Positions 30,364 through 39,661 of a stretch of DNA of 64,000 nucleotides are shown piece after piece. The DNA is from Paenibacillus sp. P25 (GTDB taxonomy: Bacteria > Bacillota > Bacilli > Paenibacillales > NBRC-103111), in contig CP085629.1 of the NCBI GenBank assembly GCA_024704175.1, forward strand, positions 7,128,001-7,192,000. The letters run 5' to 3'. Within the stretch, counting starts at the first letter, position 1, and every line of letters starts with the position of its first letter. The position numbers and the translations under genes are program-made. The notes beneath the pieces were generated by a model. That model was given only the letters and a program-made list of their open reading frames with translations, had not been told where the DNA came from and made no database searches.

Positions 30364-31805
30364 TTACAACGGGCGCTCCGGCGCTTCCTCCAGCAGGCCG
30401 GACCAGGCCTTGCTTAGCGACCGGACGCCGGTCTCCATATCGGCTTCAGTAATTCCCCCGAACCCCAGATACACCTTGGGGTAACCGCTTCGCTGCGGGC
30501 TTACCCAGGTATGGCGAAGATCATAGATCCGCACGCCCTCCGCGGCGGCCCGCTCAAGGAGCTCTTCAGCGGAGCTTCGGGTTCTCACCGTGACTTGAAT
30601 ATGAAGCCCTGCGCTGTGTCCTGTGATGTCTATATGGTTTCCAAAATGGACCTGCAGCGGCTCGATTAACCGGCCGTGCTTTTTCCGGTAGGCGTTGCGC
30701 ATTCTCCGGATATGGCGGTACCAATGGCCCTCCTCAATAAAGCGCTGCATGGCAAGCTGATCGATCCGCGACGGGCTCATCAAGAGATGATGCAGGCTCT
30801 GCAGCCGGTCCGGCAAATCGGCGGGCAGTACCATGTAGTTCATGCGCAGTGCCGGTGTAAAAGCTTTGGAGAACGTCCCGATGTAGATGACCCGTCCATT
30901 GCGGTCGAGGCTTTGCAGCGACGGGATCGGCTTGCCGAAGTACCGGAATTCCCCGTCGTAATCATCCTCGATGATGTAGGCGTTCCGCTCGTCCGCCCAG
31001 CGGAGCAAATGCTCCCGTTCGGCGTAGGGCATGACGCCGCCGGTGGGAAATTGATGGGAAGGAGTCAGATAGACGGCCTGCGCAGGGCTTCGTTCCAACT
31101 CCTCCAAAGACAGCCCCTTCTCGTGAACGGGGACCGAAACAAGCTCGAATCCGTTCAAGGTAAAATGCTTCCTTACCGGCGCAAAGCCGGGCTCCTCCAC
31201 GGCCACATGCCGGATGCCTGCAAGAAGCTTGGTCAGCAGGCCGAAGCTGTAAGAAATGCCGGCGCCGATAACGATCTGCTCGGGAGAGCAGACCACTCCT
31301 CTGGCCTTCCTTAAGTAATCGGAAAGCACAAGGCGCGGCCCGTATTCCCCCTGAGGGTCCCCGTATTTGCAGAAGCTTCCCGCATCCGTTCCCAGAACAT
31401 CGTTCACCATTTTCCTCCAGGTCCGGACCGGGAACAGGTCTTGATCGACGAGTCGCCGGGTCGAAATCCGCTAGGTAGCCGGCGGCGGAAGGTTTCCGGA
31501 TGATTGGTCGCGGGCGCGAAGCGGAAGGCGCGTCTTGAATCCGCAAAGGGAGCGGTGTCTTATGCGGATTCACCGCGTAGAGTCCCGAACGCGAACGGCT
31601 GACCGCATACCCTTCGCTCGTCAGCATTTGATACGCCGTTTCGATGGGGGTCTTACTGATGTTCAGCCTGCTGCTGCAGCGACCGGACGGAAGGCAGGCG
31701 TACGCCGTCCGCAATCAGGCCGCTTTGGATATGACGTCGGATCTGCGTATACAGCTGCATATACAGCGGCTGGCCGGTCGGCTCGGACAGTAAAATATCG
31801 AACAC
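30364..31805 (-). CDS. MocR-type GntR/aminotransferase regulator
   Basis: PLP-dependent transcription factor of about 480 residues. The N-terminal winged helix (VRLPSVRSLQQQ, then LNISKTPIETAYQMLTSEGY) is joined to an aminotransferase class I domain with TPSHQFPTGGVMP, YIIEDDYDGEFRY and YIGTFSKAFTPALR, where the Lys of FSK is the expected PLP-binding residue. The start is GTG 31805 behind AGGAGG; the N terminus MFDILLSEPTGQPLYMQLY fits the family. Frame breaks lie near 31675 (an extra base) and 31450. It is divergent from a DMT exporter and an N-acetyltransferase, which it may control. Confidence 0.9.
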
Positions 31806-31842
31806 AGGGATTCCTCCTGTATCTGTCTTTTAATAAACATGC

Positions 31843-31870
31843 AATCTGACCATTTCATAAGGGTCAGATT
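31843..31870. promoter_or_regulatory. Inverted repeat in the MocR-exporter divergent promoter
   Basis: AATCTGACC (31843-31851) and GGTCAGATT (31862-31870) form a perfect 9-bp inverted repeat with a 10-base spacer, midway between the divergent starts at 31805 and 31941. It is a candidate binding site for the MocR protein. Confidence 0.55.
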
Positions 31871-31940
31871 TATTATAAGGTGATATTGCAGCTTCCGGCA
31901 ATAACAGGAAGCCATTTCGCTGGACGAAAGAAGGGCCGAT

Positions 31941-32914
31941 ATGCCGCGTTCGCTTTATCTTGCTTTATTGGTGCTCAGCCTTATCTGGGGTGGGTCTTAC
32001 TACTTTATCAAAATCCTCCTGCACGATTTCGGGCCGTGGACGATCGCCTGTCTCCGGTCCGCTATGGGCCTTGCCGTGATCACGGCGGTCATGCTGGCGA
32101 TGCGGAAGCCCTTCGCATTCAGGCGCATTCCCTGGGTGCCGATGGCGGTGATGGCTCTGGTCAATACCGCGATTCCGTGGGCCATCATCGGCTTCAGCGA
32201 GACGAGAATCACCAGCAGCATGGCCGCTGTCCTCAATGCGACGACGCCGCTATGGACGCTGGCGGTCGGGGCGGTGTTCTTCCGGGCGGTCACGCACCGG
32301 CTGCAGTGGCTGGGCGTGGGTGTCGCCCTCATCGGGCTCACGATCCTGCTTGGTATAGGCTCCTCTACAGTGATTTCCATAGATCCGCTCGGCTTTGCCG
32401 GAATGGTCGGCGCATCGTTCTTTTATGGGCTCGGAGCCCAGCTGTCCAAACGTCTTCTGCAAGGGCTGTCGATGTATCAAATTACCTTCGGTACCCTGCT
32501 CTGTTCTATGCTCGGCAGCGGAGCAATCGCGTTCATGGCGGAGCCGGTCGCACTCTCGCACCTGGCGTCGCCTGCTGCGTTCGCCGCCTTGGCAGGTCTT
32601 GGCCTGTTCGGCTCGGGCGTCGCGTACATTCTCTTTTATTTCATCGTCCAGCGGGGAGTCCGGAATTTGCCACAATGGTAACTTACCTGATCCCGGCGAG
32701 TGCGATGGTCTGGGGAGGCGCGCTGCTCGGCGAAGAGCTGCATTGGAGCCTGCTCGCGGGACTCGTTTTCATTCTCGGAGGAGTATTTCTGGTCAGCCGG
32801 AAGTCTGCCGGAGCAGGCGGCAAGAAGGATCAGCCCGTCGCGGATGAACGTTCAAGAACGGGGACCGGCGATGGGGCCGTCCTGAATCATAAATTCGAGG
32901 TGACCGGTAAATGA
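31941..32914 (+). CDS. EamA/DMT-family transporter
   Basis: Membrane protein of about 324 residues with ten predicted hydrophobic segments in two EamA repeats, starting LYLALLVLSLIWGGSYYF. The usual DMT features are present: WGGSYYFIK and, in the second repeat, FYGLGAQLSKR and MVWGGALLGEELHWSLLAG. The start is ATG 31941 behind GAAAGAAGG. An extra G near 32660 breaks the frame between segments eight and nine. The stop overlaps the start of the N-acetyltransferase (ATGA), so the two are coupled. An export role for a small metabolite is likely; the substrate is unknown. Confidence 0.88.
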
Positions 32915-33807
32915 GGTTGACACAAGAGGAGATCAAGGCTTACTTGGAACGAATCGGGATCCAAGAGATCGAAGCCCCGACCAAGTCCTATTTGTTCGAG
33001 CTTCATAAAGCGCACGTGAAGAATATTGCTTGGCAGACCGTCGACATCGTGGCGGGAAGACCGGCCGGAATCGATTTCCGCGAATCGGTTCAACTAATCA
33101 CGAGCGGCCGGGGCGGCTACTGCTTTCATCTCAACGGGGCGTTCAGCACGCTGCTTCGCTCTCTGGGGTACAAGGTTTCGCTTCATCGGGCCGGTGTGCA
33201 GCCGCTCGGCGAGGCGCCGCGGATCAATTCGTTTCATCTGGGGGTTACGGTGGCCCTGCCCGGCGAACAATCGGGAGAAGAACCCTGGATTGTCGACGTC
33301 GGGCTGGGCGATATGCCCTTTGAGCCGATGCCGCTCCTTCACGGCACCTACAAGCAGGGCCCGTTGACTTATAAGGTGGTGGAGTCCGGTGTGGCCAGCG
33401 GCGGCTGGCGCATGGAGCATGACCCTCAGGGGACGTTTACCGGAGTCGATTTTGACCCTGCGGTGGTCGAGGGGATCGAAGAATTTAAGCCGAAGCATGA
33501 ATTTTACAGCCGGTCCGCCGATTCCCCGTGGATGAAGACGTTCCTTCTGAGGCAGAGGCATGAGGACGGAAGCAACGAGCTTCGTGGTCGCGTATGGGCG
33601 AAACGCGGGGCCGGCGGCGTGGAGAAGACGGAGCTGGACAGTAAACAGCAGTGGCTTGAAGTCTTGGGCGACGTATTCGGTGAGCGCATGGTTGCTTACA
33701 GCGACTTGGAGCGGGACGCGTTATGGAAGAAAGTAAGGGAGCTTCATGAAGACTGGAAAAGATCCAAGGAAGAGAGCAGCGGGGCAACAGCGAGTGGAGC
33801 GGAGTGA
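32911..33807 (+). CDS. Arylamine N-acetyltransferase
   Basis: Transfers acetyl from acetyl-CoA to aromatic amines, hydrazines or hydroxylamines. Intact at 298 residues, within the usual NAT range. The catalytic triad is visible: Cys71 in RGGYCFHLNGAF, His109 in NSFHLG and Asp129 in VDVGLGD. ATG 32911 overlaps the stop of the DMT transporter by four bases. Together with the exporter and the MocR regulator it suggests a small detoxification or amine-modification unit. A strong terminator follows. Confidence 0.94.
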   Translation: MRLTQEEIKAYLERIGIQEIEAPTKSYLFELHKAHVKNIAWQTVDIVAGRPAGIDFRESVQLITSGRGGYCFHLNGAFSTLLRSLGYKVSLHRAGVQPLGEAPRINSFHLGVTVALPGEQSGEEPWIVDVGLGDMPFEPMPLLHGTYKQGPLTYKVVESGVASGGWRMEHDPQGTFTGVDFDPAVVEGIEEFKPKHEFYSRSADSPWMKTFLLRQRHEDGSNELRGRVWAKRGAGGVEKTELDSKQQWLEVLGDVFGERMVAYSDLERDALWKKVRELHEDWKRSKEESSGATASGAE

Positions 33808-33840
33808 AGGGCGATGCCGGGAACGGCACCGTCCTTTTTT
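33807..33840 (+). terminator. Rho-independent terminator after NAT gene
   Basis: A 13-position stem with one mismatch, AAGGGCGATGCCG against CGGCACCGTCCTT, loop GGAA, followed by a run of six T. It starts at the last base of the NAT stop codon. Confidence 0.88.
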
Positions 33841-34192
33841 ATCGGAATGGAAGCTTCACTCTCCTAACTATACTTGGCTAACACCCCGGCAAGCACCCGC
33901 TTTATGCTGTCCACCAGTTCCGCGGTTGGATCACCGTTGCTTTTGCCTTGAAGGTGGGGGTCTCTTTTTTTATCCATATATCCCCAAAACGAATGTTAAT
34001 AAACATTACATAAAAAGATCTTTACGAGCTCAAACAACCGCAATTATTATTAGGGATTACAATTTCAGCGCATTTTTCTGTAACAAATTATAAAAATCAA
34101 CTCATAAATCACATAATTATTGAAACTAATCTAACATGTACATTACAATTGCATACAAGAGATTCGCCATTACCTACAGGAGAACGGATGAT
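33841..34192. other. Intergenic region before gntR
   Basis: About 350 bases without a convincing gene. The right half is much more AT-rich than its surroundings and should hold the gntR promoter. The only clear site is the operator-like ATTGCATACAAG at 34148-34159. Confidence 0.6.
34148..34159. promoter_or_regulatory. Probable GntR operator (autoregulatory)
   Basis: ATTGCATACAAG matches the perfect palindrome ATTGTATACAAT at 35012-35023 in 10 of 12 positions. It lies 34 bases before the gntR start, so autoregulation is likely. Confidence 0.6.
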
Positions 34193-34882
34193 ATGCTGCA
34201 AGCGACGGAAACGGAGATCTATAAAGCGATTAAAGACGCCATCACCCAGCAGAAGCTGCGCCCCAACAGGCGACTCGTCGAAGATGTCCTGGCCGAATCG
34301 TTCGGTGTCAGCCGGACCCCTATCCGCAATGTGCTGCGGCGGCTGGCGAGCGAGAAGCTCGTTACCGTCATTCCTTACAAAGGCACCTTCGTCTCGTGTC
34401 CGACCGTTCATGAAGCGAAGGAAGTGTTCGAGATGCGCAGGGTGCTGGAAGCGGCCGCGATCAAGAAGGTATGCCGCACCTTGACGGCGGAGCAGTTTGT
34501 TCAGCTGAAACGGTCGCTTGAGGAGGAGCATGAGGCGCATGTCCAGGGTGATGTTTTCGGGGCCTTGCGGATTACGGGGGACTTTCATCTGAGAATCGCC
34601 GAGCTCGCCGGCAACTTCTATTACTACAGGTACTTGGAGGAATTGATTTCCCTGACCTATGTGATCATTGCGTTTTACGGGAACCGGCAGCACATGTACT
34701 GCCATGACCATGAAAGGATTCTGACGGCGATCCGCCAGGGTGACGATGGGCTTGCCGAGCGCCTCATGACCGATCATCTGAGGCAAATCGAGGCGTATCT
34801 GGATTTCCGGGAAGCGGCAACCGAGCCGAGGTCTTTGGCTGACATTTTCAAGTCCAATGCCGAGGAGACGTTGAAGCCTTGA
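34193..34882 (+). CDS. GntR-family regulator (FadR/FCD subfamily)
   Basis: Regulator of 229 residues. The winged helix reads NRRLVEDVLAESFGVSRTPIRNVLRRL, and an FCD all-helical ligand domain follows (VFEMRRVLEAAAIKK, DFHLRIAELAGN, HERILTAIRQGD), whose Asp and His residues usually bind a metal. The start is ATG 34193, chosen for AGGAGA at 34179-34184; an in-frame ATG at 34136 has no such site. It sits directly upstream of an ABC uptake system and allantoinase, with operator-like palindromes in front of both units, so it probably senses a ureide or a breakdown product. Confidence 0.9.
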   Translation: MLQATETEIYKAIKDAITQQKLRPNRRLVEDVLAESFGVSRTPIRNVLRRLASEKLVTVIPYKGTFVSCPTVHEAKEVFEMRRVLEAAAIKKVCRTLTAEQFVQLKRSLEEEHEAHVQGDVFGALRITGDFHLRIAELAGNFYYYRYLEELISLTYVIIAFYGNRQHMYCHDHERILTAIRQGDDGLAERLMTDHLRQIEAYLDFREAATEPRSLADIFKSNAEETLKP

Positions 34883-34931
34883 AGGGTGGGGTCCATTTAT
34901 CAGGAAATTATGCGAAGCATTTCCTGTGTTT

Positions 34932-35002
34932 AACCGGGGGCTCTCCCAAAAGTAATTGGACTAGGCTTCAGAGGTTGGCTTCACTTTTTTGGGGGGGTTG
35001 TT
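34932..35002. repeat. Short element with IS-end-like termini (uncertain)
   Basis: CTCTCCCAAAAGT near the left and ACTTTTTTGGGGGGG near the right are imperfect inverted termini about 70 bases apart, and ...CCCAAAAGT resembles the ends of IS5/IS1182-type elements. It could equally be the gntR terminator hairpin. No transposase is present. Confidence 0.3.
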
Positions 35003-35011
35003 CCGCACGAC

Positions 35012-35023
35012 ATTGTATACAAT
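35012..35023. promoter_or_regulatory. GntR operator before the ABC-allantoinase operon
   Basis: ATTGTATACAAT is a perfect 12-bp palindrome, followed at 35025 by a second half site, TTGTATCAA. FCD-type GntR proteins commonly bind TNGTATACNA-like palindromes. It sits 27 bases before the first gene of the operon. Confidence 0.7.
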
Positions 35024-35050
35024 CTTGTATCAAATGTGGAGGTGAAGGGA

Positions 35051-35804
35051 ATGAAGATGAAGCTGTCCGTCCGACAGGTCGGAAAGAGCTATGGGGATGC
35101 CGCCGTTCTGAAGGACATTCACCTGGACGTGGCCGCACAGGAGTTTATTTGTATTCTGGGCCACAGCGGCTGCGGCAAGTCTACGCTCTTGAACATGGTG
35201 GCCGGTTACCTCTTTGCCGGATGAGGGCGAGATTCGGGTGGACGGGGAGCCGGTGCAGGGACCGTCCAAATCGAGGGGGATGGTGTTCCAGGACCATGCG
35301 CTCTTTCCCTGGTACACTGTGCTGGAGAATATTGCCTTCGGGCCGGAGGTGCAGGGCGTCCCGAAAGCCAAGGCGAGAGAAATCGCGAAGGAATTTCTAG
35401 CCTTGGTCGGTCTCGAAGCTTATGCTTCCCGGTACCCGGGCGAGCTGTCCGGAGGGATGAAGCAGAGGGTCGGGATCGCCAGGGCGCTCGCGGGGAGCCC
35501 GGATCTTCTGCTGATGGATGAACCGTTCGGCGCGCTCGACATTCTGACCCGGGACCTGATGCAGAGGGAGCTTAGACGCATCTGCGACCAGCTGCACCCG
35601 ACGATTCTGTTCGTTACCCACAGCATCAGCGAAGCGGTGTTCCTGGCCGATCGGGTCGTAGTCATGAAGGGCGGGGTCATCGCCGATACCTTCGAGATCG
35701 GGATCGCCCATCCGCGGTCCTTCGATTCACCCGGCTTCGGCGAAACGATGCGGCGCATCGAGCGGATTCTGATGGAGGACGAGGAGGAGGTGCCGGTTCC
35801 ATGA
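35051..35804 (+). CDS. ABC transporter ATP-binding protein (SsuB/TauB-like)
   Basis: Energises an uptake transporter; about 251 residues. Walker A GHSGCGKST, Q-loop VFQDHALFPWYTV, signature ELSGGMKQR, Walker B LLLMDEPFGALD and H-loop VTHSISEA, all in the style of nitrate/sulfonate/taurine importers. The start is ATG 35051 behind GGAGGTG. An extra T near 35212 breaks the frame just after Walker A. The stop overlaps the permease start (ATGA). Its operon partners suggest a nitrogen source as substrate. Confidence 0.9.
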
Positions 35805-36683
35805 GTGAGCTGCAAACGTCAGCTGTGAGCGAAACTGAATTTCTTCCTTCCTCTGCGAGGAGGGCGGCCCCGCCTGTGAAACGAAGGGGAACCCGAAGCG
35901 GATTTTTCGAAAAATGGAACGTCTTTGCCGTTTATCGCGTTTTTTGCGGCTTGGGAGCTTTTTGCCCGGATCAATGAACAGGCGGCTCTGTTTAATCCCC
36001 TCTTCCTGCCGCCCCCTTCGCTCGTCTTGTCCGATGCGTGGGACTTAGCCAAGACCGGGCTCGTCACGGAAAGCCTGGTGTCCAGCTCCATCCGGATCGC
36101 GGCGGGCTTCGTGCTGGGATGCGTGCTCGCCATTGTGCTCGGTCTCCTGATGAGCAAGTTCCGTACGGTGGAACGCTGGATCGCTCCGGTGCTTCAGCTG
36201 CTCAGCCCTATTCCGGCGCTGGCGCTGCTGCCGCTGTTCATCATCTGGTTCGGGATCGGCGAATTTCCGAAAGTGCTGCTCATTGCCTGGACGACGTTCG
36301 TGCCCGTGCTGGTGTATACGCTGGACGGCTTCAAATCCGTGCCCATGGCGCTGATCCGCTCGGCGATGAGCCTCGGCGCGTCGGAGAGGCAGATCTTCGC
36401 GCGGGTCATGATCCCTTCGGCCATCCCGAACTTTATCGTCGGGGCGCGGGTCAGCCTGGGTCTGTCCTTCTCCGCCCTGATCGTATCCGAAATGATGGGG
36501 GCGAAGTCCGGGCTCGGCTATATTATCGTGGATGCCCGGAACTATTTTAAGATATCCAACATGTTTGTAGCGATCATCCTGATCGGACTCGAATACAGCT
36601 TGTTCTCCTTCCTGCTGCAGCTTGTGGAGAGGAGGGTGCTGGCTTGGCGGAAGGGAGGCATGAGGGAGGCTGTAGAGAAGTAA
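35801..36683 (+). CDS. ABC transporter permease (SsuC/TauC-like)
   Basis: Inner membrane component of about 294 residues. A polar N-terminal stretch of about 45 residues precedes the first membrane segment (LPFIAFFAAWELFA). The BPD_transp_1 EAA-type loop reads SLGASERQIFARVMIPSAIPNFIVGAR. The start is ATG 35801, overlapping the ATPase stop. An extra T near 35922 breaks the frame at the first membrane segment. It forms an uptake system with its two neighbours. Confidence 0.88.
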
Positions 36684-36736
36684 GCGCCGGGCGGGTCATG
36701 ACTTCAATAAATTAAGATAAAAGCGGAGGGAACCCT

Positions 36737-37846
36737 ATGAAGAAAACTGCAAAATGGCTTCAAGCTTTGCCTGTGCTCACAATCGCCGCTCTACTGCTCG
36801 CCGCCTGCGGGGCGAAGGATGCCGGTACGGCCGCCAAGACGGCTCCGGTCGCGGACAGCGCCGGCACCAAGACTTCGGCTCCCAGCGCGGCGAGTGACGT
36901 TCCGGAGATGAAGGAGGTCACGCTGGTAGGCGTGCGCGATGCGCAAATTTCCTCGCAGCAGATCATTGCGGACAAGCTGGGCTATTTTAAGGAAGCCGGC
37001 TTAAATGTGAAGAGTCAGCTCATCGAGAGCGGACCGGATATCGGCCCGATGGTTGCCGGAGCGCGCGCCCCGTCAGCATTCAGACGAATTTCATGGACAT
37101 CATTCTGAAATCAACCAATGTTCCTGTCAAAATCGTGGCTCCCTTGGCGCAAATTGCCGGTACGCAGGCTGTCGTCGGTTCGAAGAAGCTGGAGCTGAAG
37201 AGTGCCAAGGACTTGGAAGGCAAGACGATCGGTATTCCGAACGGCGCCGATGTGAAGATCGCGATTCAGAACATGGGCAAGGAGCTGGGCGTGGACGTCA
37301 ACAAGATCAAGTATGTGAATCTGGCGCCGAGTGACGCGGTAGTCGCTTTGCAGAAGGGCGACATCGATGCGATGGCGTGTTGGGAGCCTTTCATTACCAA
37401 GGCGATTCAGGGCGGCGGCAAATTCCTGTTCAGCGGTACGAAGAGCGAGTCTGCCCGATAAGAAAGGCGACGTGCAATGGATGAGCGTACATACGACGAT
37501 GCAGGCCTCGGACGATTTTATCAAGAAGAATCCGAACACCCTCAAAGCGATCCTGCGCGGGTTGAAGAAGGCGACCGACTACATCAACTCGAACCGGGAC
37601 GAGGCGATTAAAATATTGGCGCCGGAGCTGCATCTGAGCGAGGACGAGCTGAAGCAGATCATGAGCCGGAATGTATACTCCATGGAAGTGACCGACAGCT
37701 ATGTGAACGGAAGCAACGGTTCGGCCGTCGGTGAGTATTTGATGAGCGTGGGCAATATCAAGTCGATTCCCAAGGCGGATTCCTATCACGATTTGAGCCT
37801 GCTGAAAGCGGTCGACCCGGCGCTGATCAAAGCGGAACTGAAATGA
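36737..37846 (+). CDS. ABC substrate-binding lipoprotein (SsuA/NMT1-like)
   Basis: Extracellular lipoprotein of about 370 codons. The signal peptide MKKTAKWLQALPVLTIAALL ends in the lipobox LAAC with Cys24, followed by a low-complexity Ala/Thr/Ser linker. The mature domain is of the SsuA/THI5/NMT1 fold: LGYFKEAGLNVK, LEGKTIGIPNG, VALQKGDIDAMACWEPF. Start ATG 36737 behind GGAGGG. Frame breaks lie near 37070 and 37455. Its stop overlaps the allantoinase start (ATGA), so the bound ligand may be allantoin or another ureide or hydantoin. Confidence 0.88.
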
Positions 37847-39222
37847 GCGGGCGGGCGGATCTGCTTCTTCGCGGCGGAACGGCCGTGCTGAGGGATGAAG
37901 TCCTTGTCCTGGACATTGGCATCAAGGACGGGAAGATCGTTCAGCTCGGCTCCGGCCTCGCCGGGGAAGCCGATGAAATCATCGACGCCGCAGGCCTGGT
38001 CGTCATGGCGGGTGCCATCGATGTCCATGTGCATCTGAACGAACCGGGCCTCGGCGAGTGGGAGGGCTTCGCTTCGGGGTCCGCCGCTCTGGCCGCGGGC
38101 GGCTGCACGGCGTACTTCGACATGCCGCTCAACGGCATCCCTCCGACGGTAACGGTACCCGCACTGCGGCAGAAGCTTGCAGCGGCGGAGGGCCGATCTT
38201 ACGTCGATTACGCTTTGTGGGGAGGGCTGGTGCCCGGCCGCCTGGAGGAGCTCGAGGCTTTGAACGAGGCCGGCGTTATCGGCTTCAAGGCGTTCATGTC
38301 CGCGCCGGGCGATCCGGGAGAGGAGGCTTTCCGCGAAGCCGACGATCTCACGCTGTGGGAGGGCATGAAGCGGATTGCGCGCATGAACCGCGTACTGGCT
38401 CTGCATGCCGAGAGCGAGCCGCTCGTAGCGGGGCTGACGAAGCTCAAGCGGGCGCAACGGGCGGCCGGTGCGGACGATTATTCGGCCTCGCGTCCCGTGC
38501 TGGCGGAGCTGGAGGCGGTGAACCGGGCGCTGTTTTATGCCGGGAAGACGGGCTGTCCCGTTCATTTTGTGCATATTAGCAGCGAAGCGGCCGTTCTGGC
38601 CATTGCCGAGGCGAAGCGGAGAGGGCTGGATGTGACGGTGGAAACGTGCCCTCATTACTTGACCTTAACGGATGAAGATTTGAAGCGGATCGGCCCGGCC
38701 GCCAAGTGCGCGCCGCCGCTGCGCAGCCGGGAGGAGCAGGAACGGCTGTGGCGTACGCTGGCGTCTGGCCATATCGATATGATCGCTTCGGACCATTCGC
38801 CCTGTCCGGCTGCGATGAAGGAGACGGACGATTATTTTGCGGCCTGGGGCGGCATTTCCGGGGCGCAAAGCACGCTGGAGCTGATGCTCGACGAGGGGCA
38901 CCTGAAGCGGGGCATCCCTTTAACGCGGATCAGCCATCTGCTCTCTTATGCGCCGGCCAGACGCTTCGGGCTTCACCCGCGCAAAGGGGAGATCCGCATC
39001 GGAGCGGATGCCGACCTCGTGCTGGTGGATCTGGATCAGCCTTATGAGCTGCGCGAGCGCGATCTGCTTTACCGCCATAAGATCAGCCCGTATATAGGCA
39101 GGCATTTTCGCTGTAAAGTCGCCGCTACGCTCAGCAGGGGACGGCTCGTTTATGATGGAAAGCGCGGGATGGATGCGAAAGCGTTAGGCCACGGCAGGCG
39201 GCTGGGCGGCGCAGTCCGCTAA
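37843..39222 (+). CDS. allB: Allantoinase (cyclic amidohydrolase)
   Basis: Hydrolyses allantoin to allantoate in purine-ureide catabolism; cytoplasmic metal enzyme. Intact at 459 residues, usual for AllB. Motifs: DVHVHLNEPG with the HxH metal ligands, EWEGFASGSAALAAGG, FDMPLNGIPPT, GFKAFM with the Lys expected to be carboxylated, HVHISSE, CPHYLTL and SDHSPCP. The EWEGF and DMPLN pieces favour allantoinase over dihydroorotase or hydantoinase. ATG 37843 overlaps the stop of the binding-protein gene. A ureide uptake-and-use operon is the best reading; the exact substrate is not proven. Confidence 0.87.
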   Translation: MSGRADLLLRGGTAVLRDEVLVLDIGIKDGKIVQLGSGLAGEADEIIDAAGLVVMAGAIDVHVHLNEPGLGEWEGFASGSAALAAGGCTAYFDMPLNGIPPTVTVPALRQKLAAAEGRSYVDYALWGGLVPGRLEELEALNEAGVIGFKAFMSAPGDPGEEAFREADDLTLWEGMKRIARMNRVLALHAESEPLVAGLTKLKRAQRAAGADDYSASRPVLAELEAVNRALFYAGKTGCPVHFVHISSEAAVLAIAEAKRRGLDVTVETCPHYLTLTDEDLKRIGPAAKCAPPLRSREEQERLWRTLASGHIDMIASDHSPCPAAMKETDDYFAAWGGISGAQSTLELMLDEGHLKRGIPLTRISHLLSYAPARRFGLHPRKGEIRIGADADLVLVDLDQPYELRERDLLYRHKISPYIGRHFRCKVAATLSRGRLVYDGKRGMDAKALGHGRRLGGAVR

Positions 39223-39227
39223 CAGGG

Positions 39228-39255
39228 AAGGGGCACGGAATTTTCCGTGTCCCTT
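39228..39255. terminator. Hairpin between convergent allB and DUF5519 genes
   Basis: AAGGGGCACGGAA and TTCCGTGTCCCTT can form a long stem around a very short loop, six bases after the allB stop. There is no strong T run, but the position between convergent genes fits a shared terminator. Confidence 0.6.
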
Positions 39256-39332
39256 TAGCTTTGGCAGGCGAACTGCCGTGGACCTCCCAGCGCCGGCCCG
39301 TTGTATTTCCCAACCTATCCGAGCCGTCTCGC

Positions 39333-39655
39333 CTACGTCTCCGAAGAGACCAACAGGTCATATTTGAATCGAAGCAGTTCGAGTGCGTGGCGGACGTCCG
39401 TCTCGGTGCGCAGATGAACCGAAACCCAGTTCGTTTCCGGCGGCACGTGATGCGGTACCGCTTTGCCGAGCCCGATCGCTTCGTCGCGCGCAGCCTTCGG
39501 CAAAGCATCAAATCGACGAGGGATGCACCGTGCATATGTCCGATTTCCTTCTCATTCACGATGAATTCCGTCCCGCCGAACCGATGCGGGCGTAGCGACA
39601 CACCGGGCCAGGAACGAACCTTCTCGACCAGCGCCGTATCGTCCGTATTCGTCAT
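39333..39655 (-). CDS. Small DUF5519-like protein
   Basis: About 107 residues: MTNTDDTALVEKVRSW, FGGTEFIVNEKEIGHMHG, then, across a frame break near 39520, PKAARDEAIGLGKAVPHHV and SVHLRTETDVRHALELLR. The FGGxEFxxxxxExGHxH and VxxHLRxxxDxxxALELLR pieces match the luciferase-like DUF5519 family, whose role is unknown. ATG 39655 has AAAGGAGGTGAAGG in front and lies 6 bases after the MFS stop, so it is the last gene of the tetR-MFS operon. Confidence 0.72.
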
Positions 39656-39661
39656 GCTCCT

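Noticed and set aside
33930..33975. A second terminator before gntR ending in a run of seven T
   Set aside because: The preceding bases form only a weak and interrupted stem, and a much stronger terminator already lies at 33807-33840.
37843..39222. Calling the amidohydrolase dihydroorotase or hydantoinase
   Set aside because: EWEGFASGS and DMPLNGIPP fit allantoinase better, and no pyrimidine genes are nearby, though exact specificity remains unproven.
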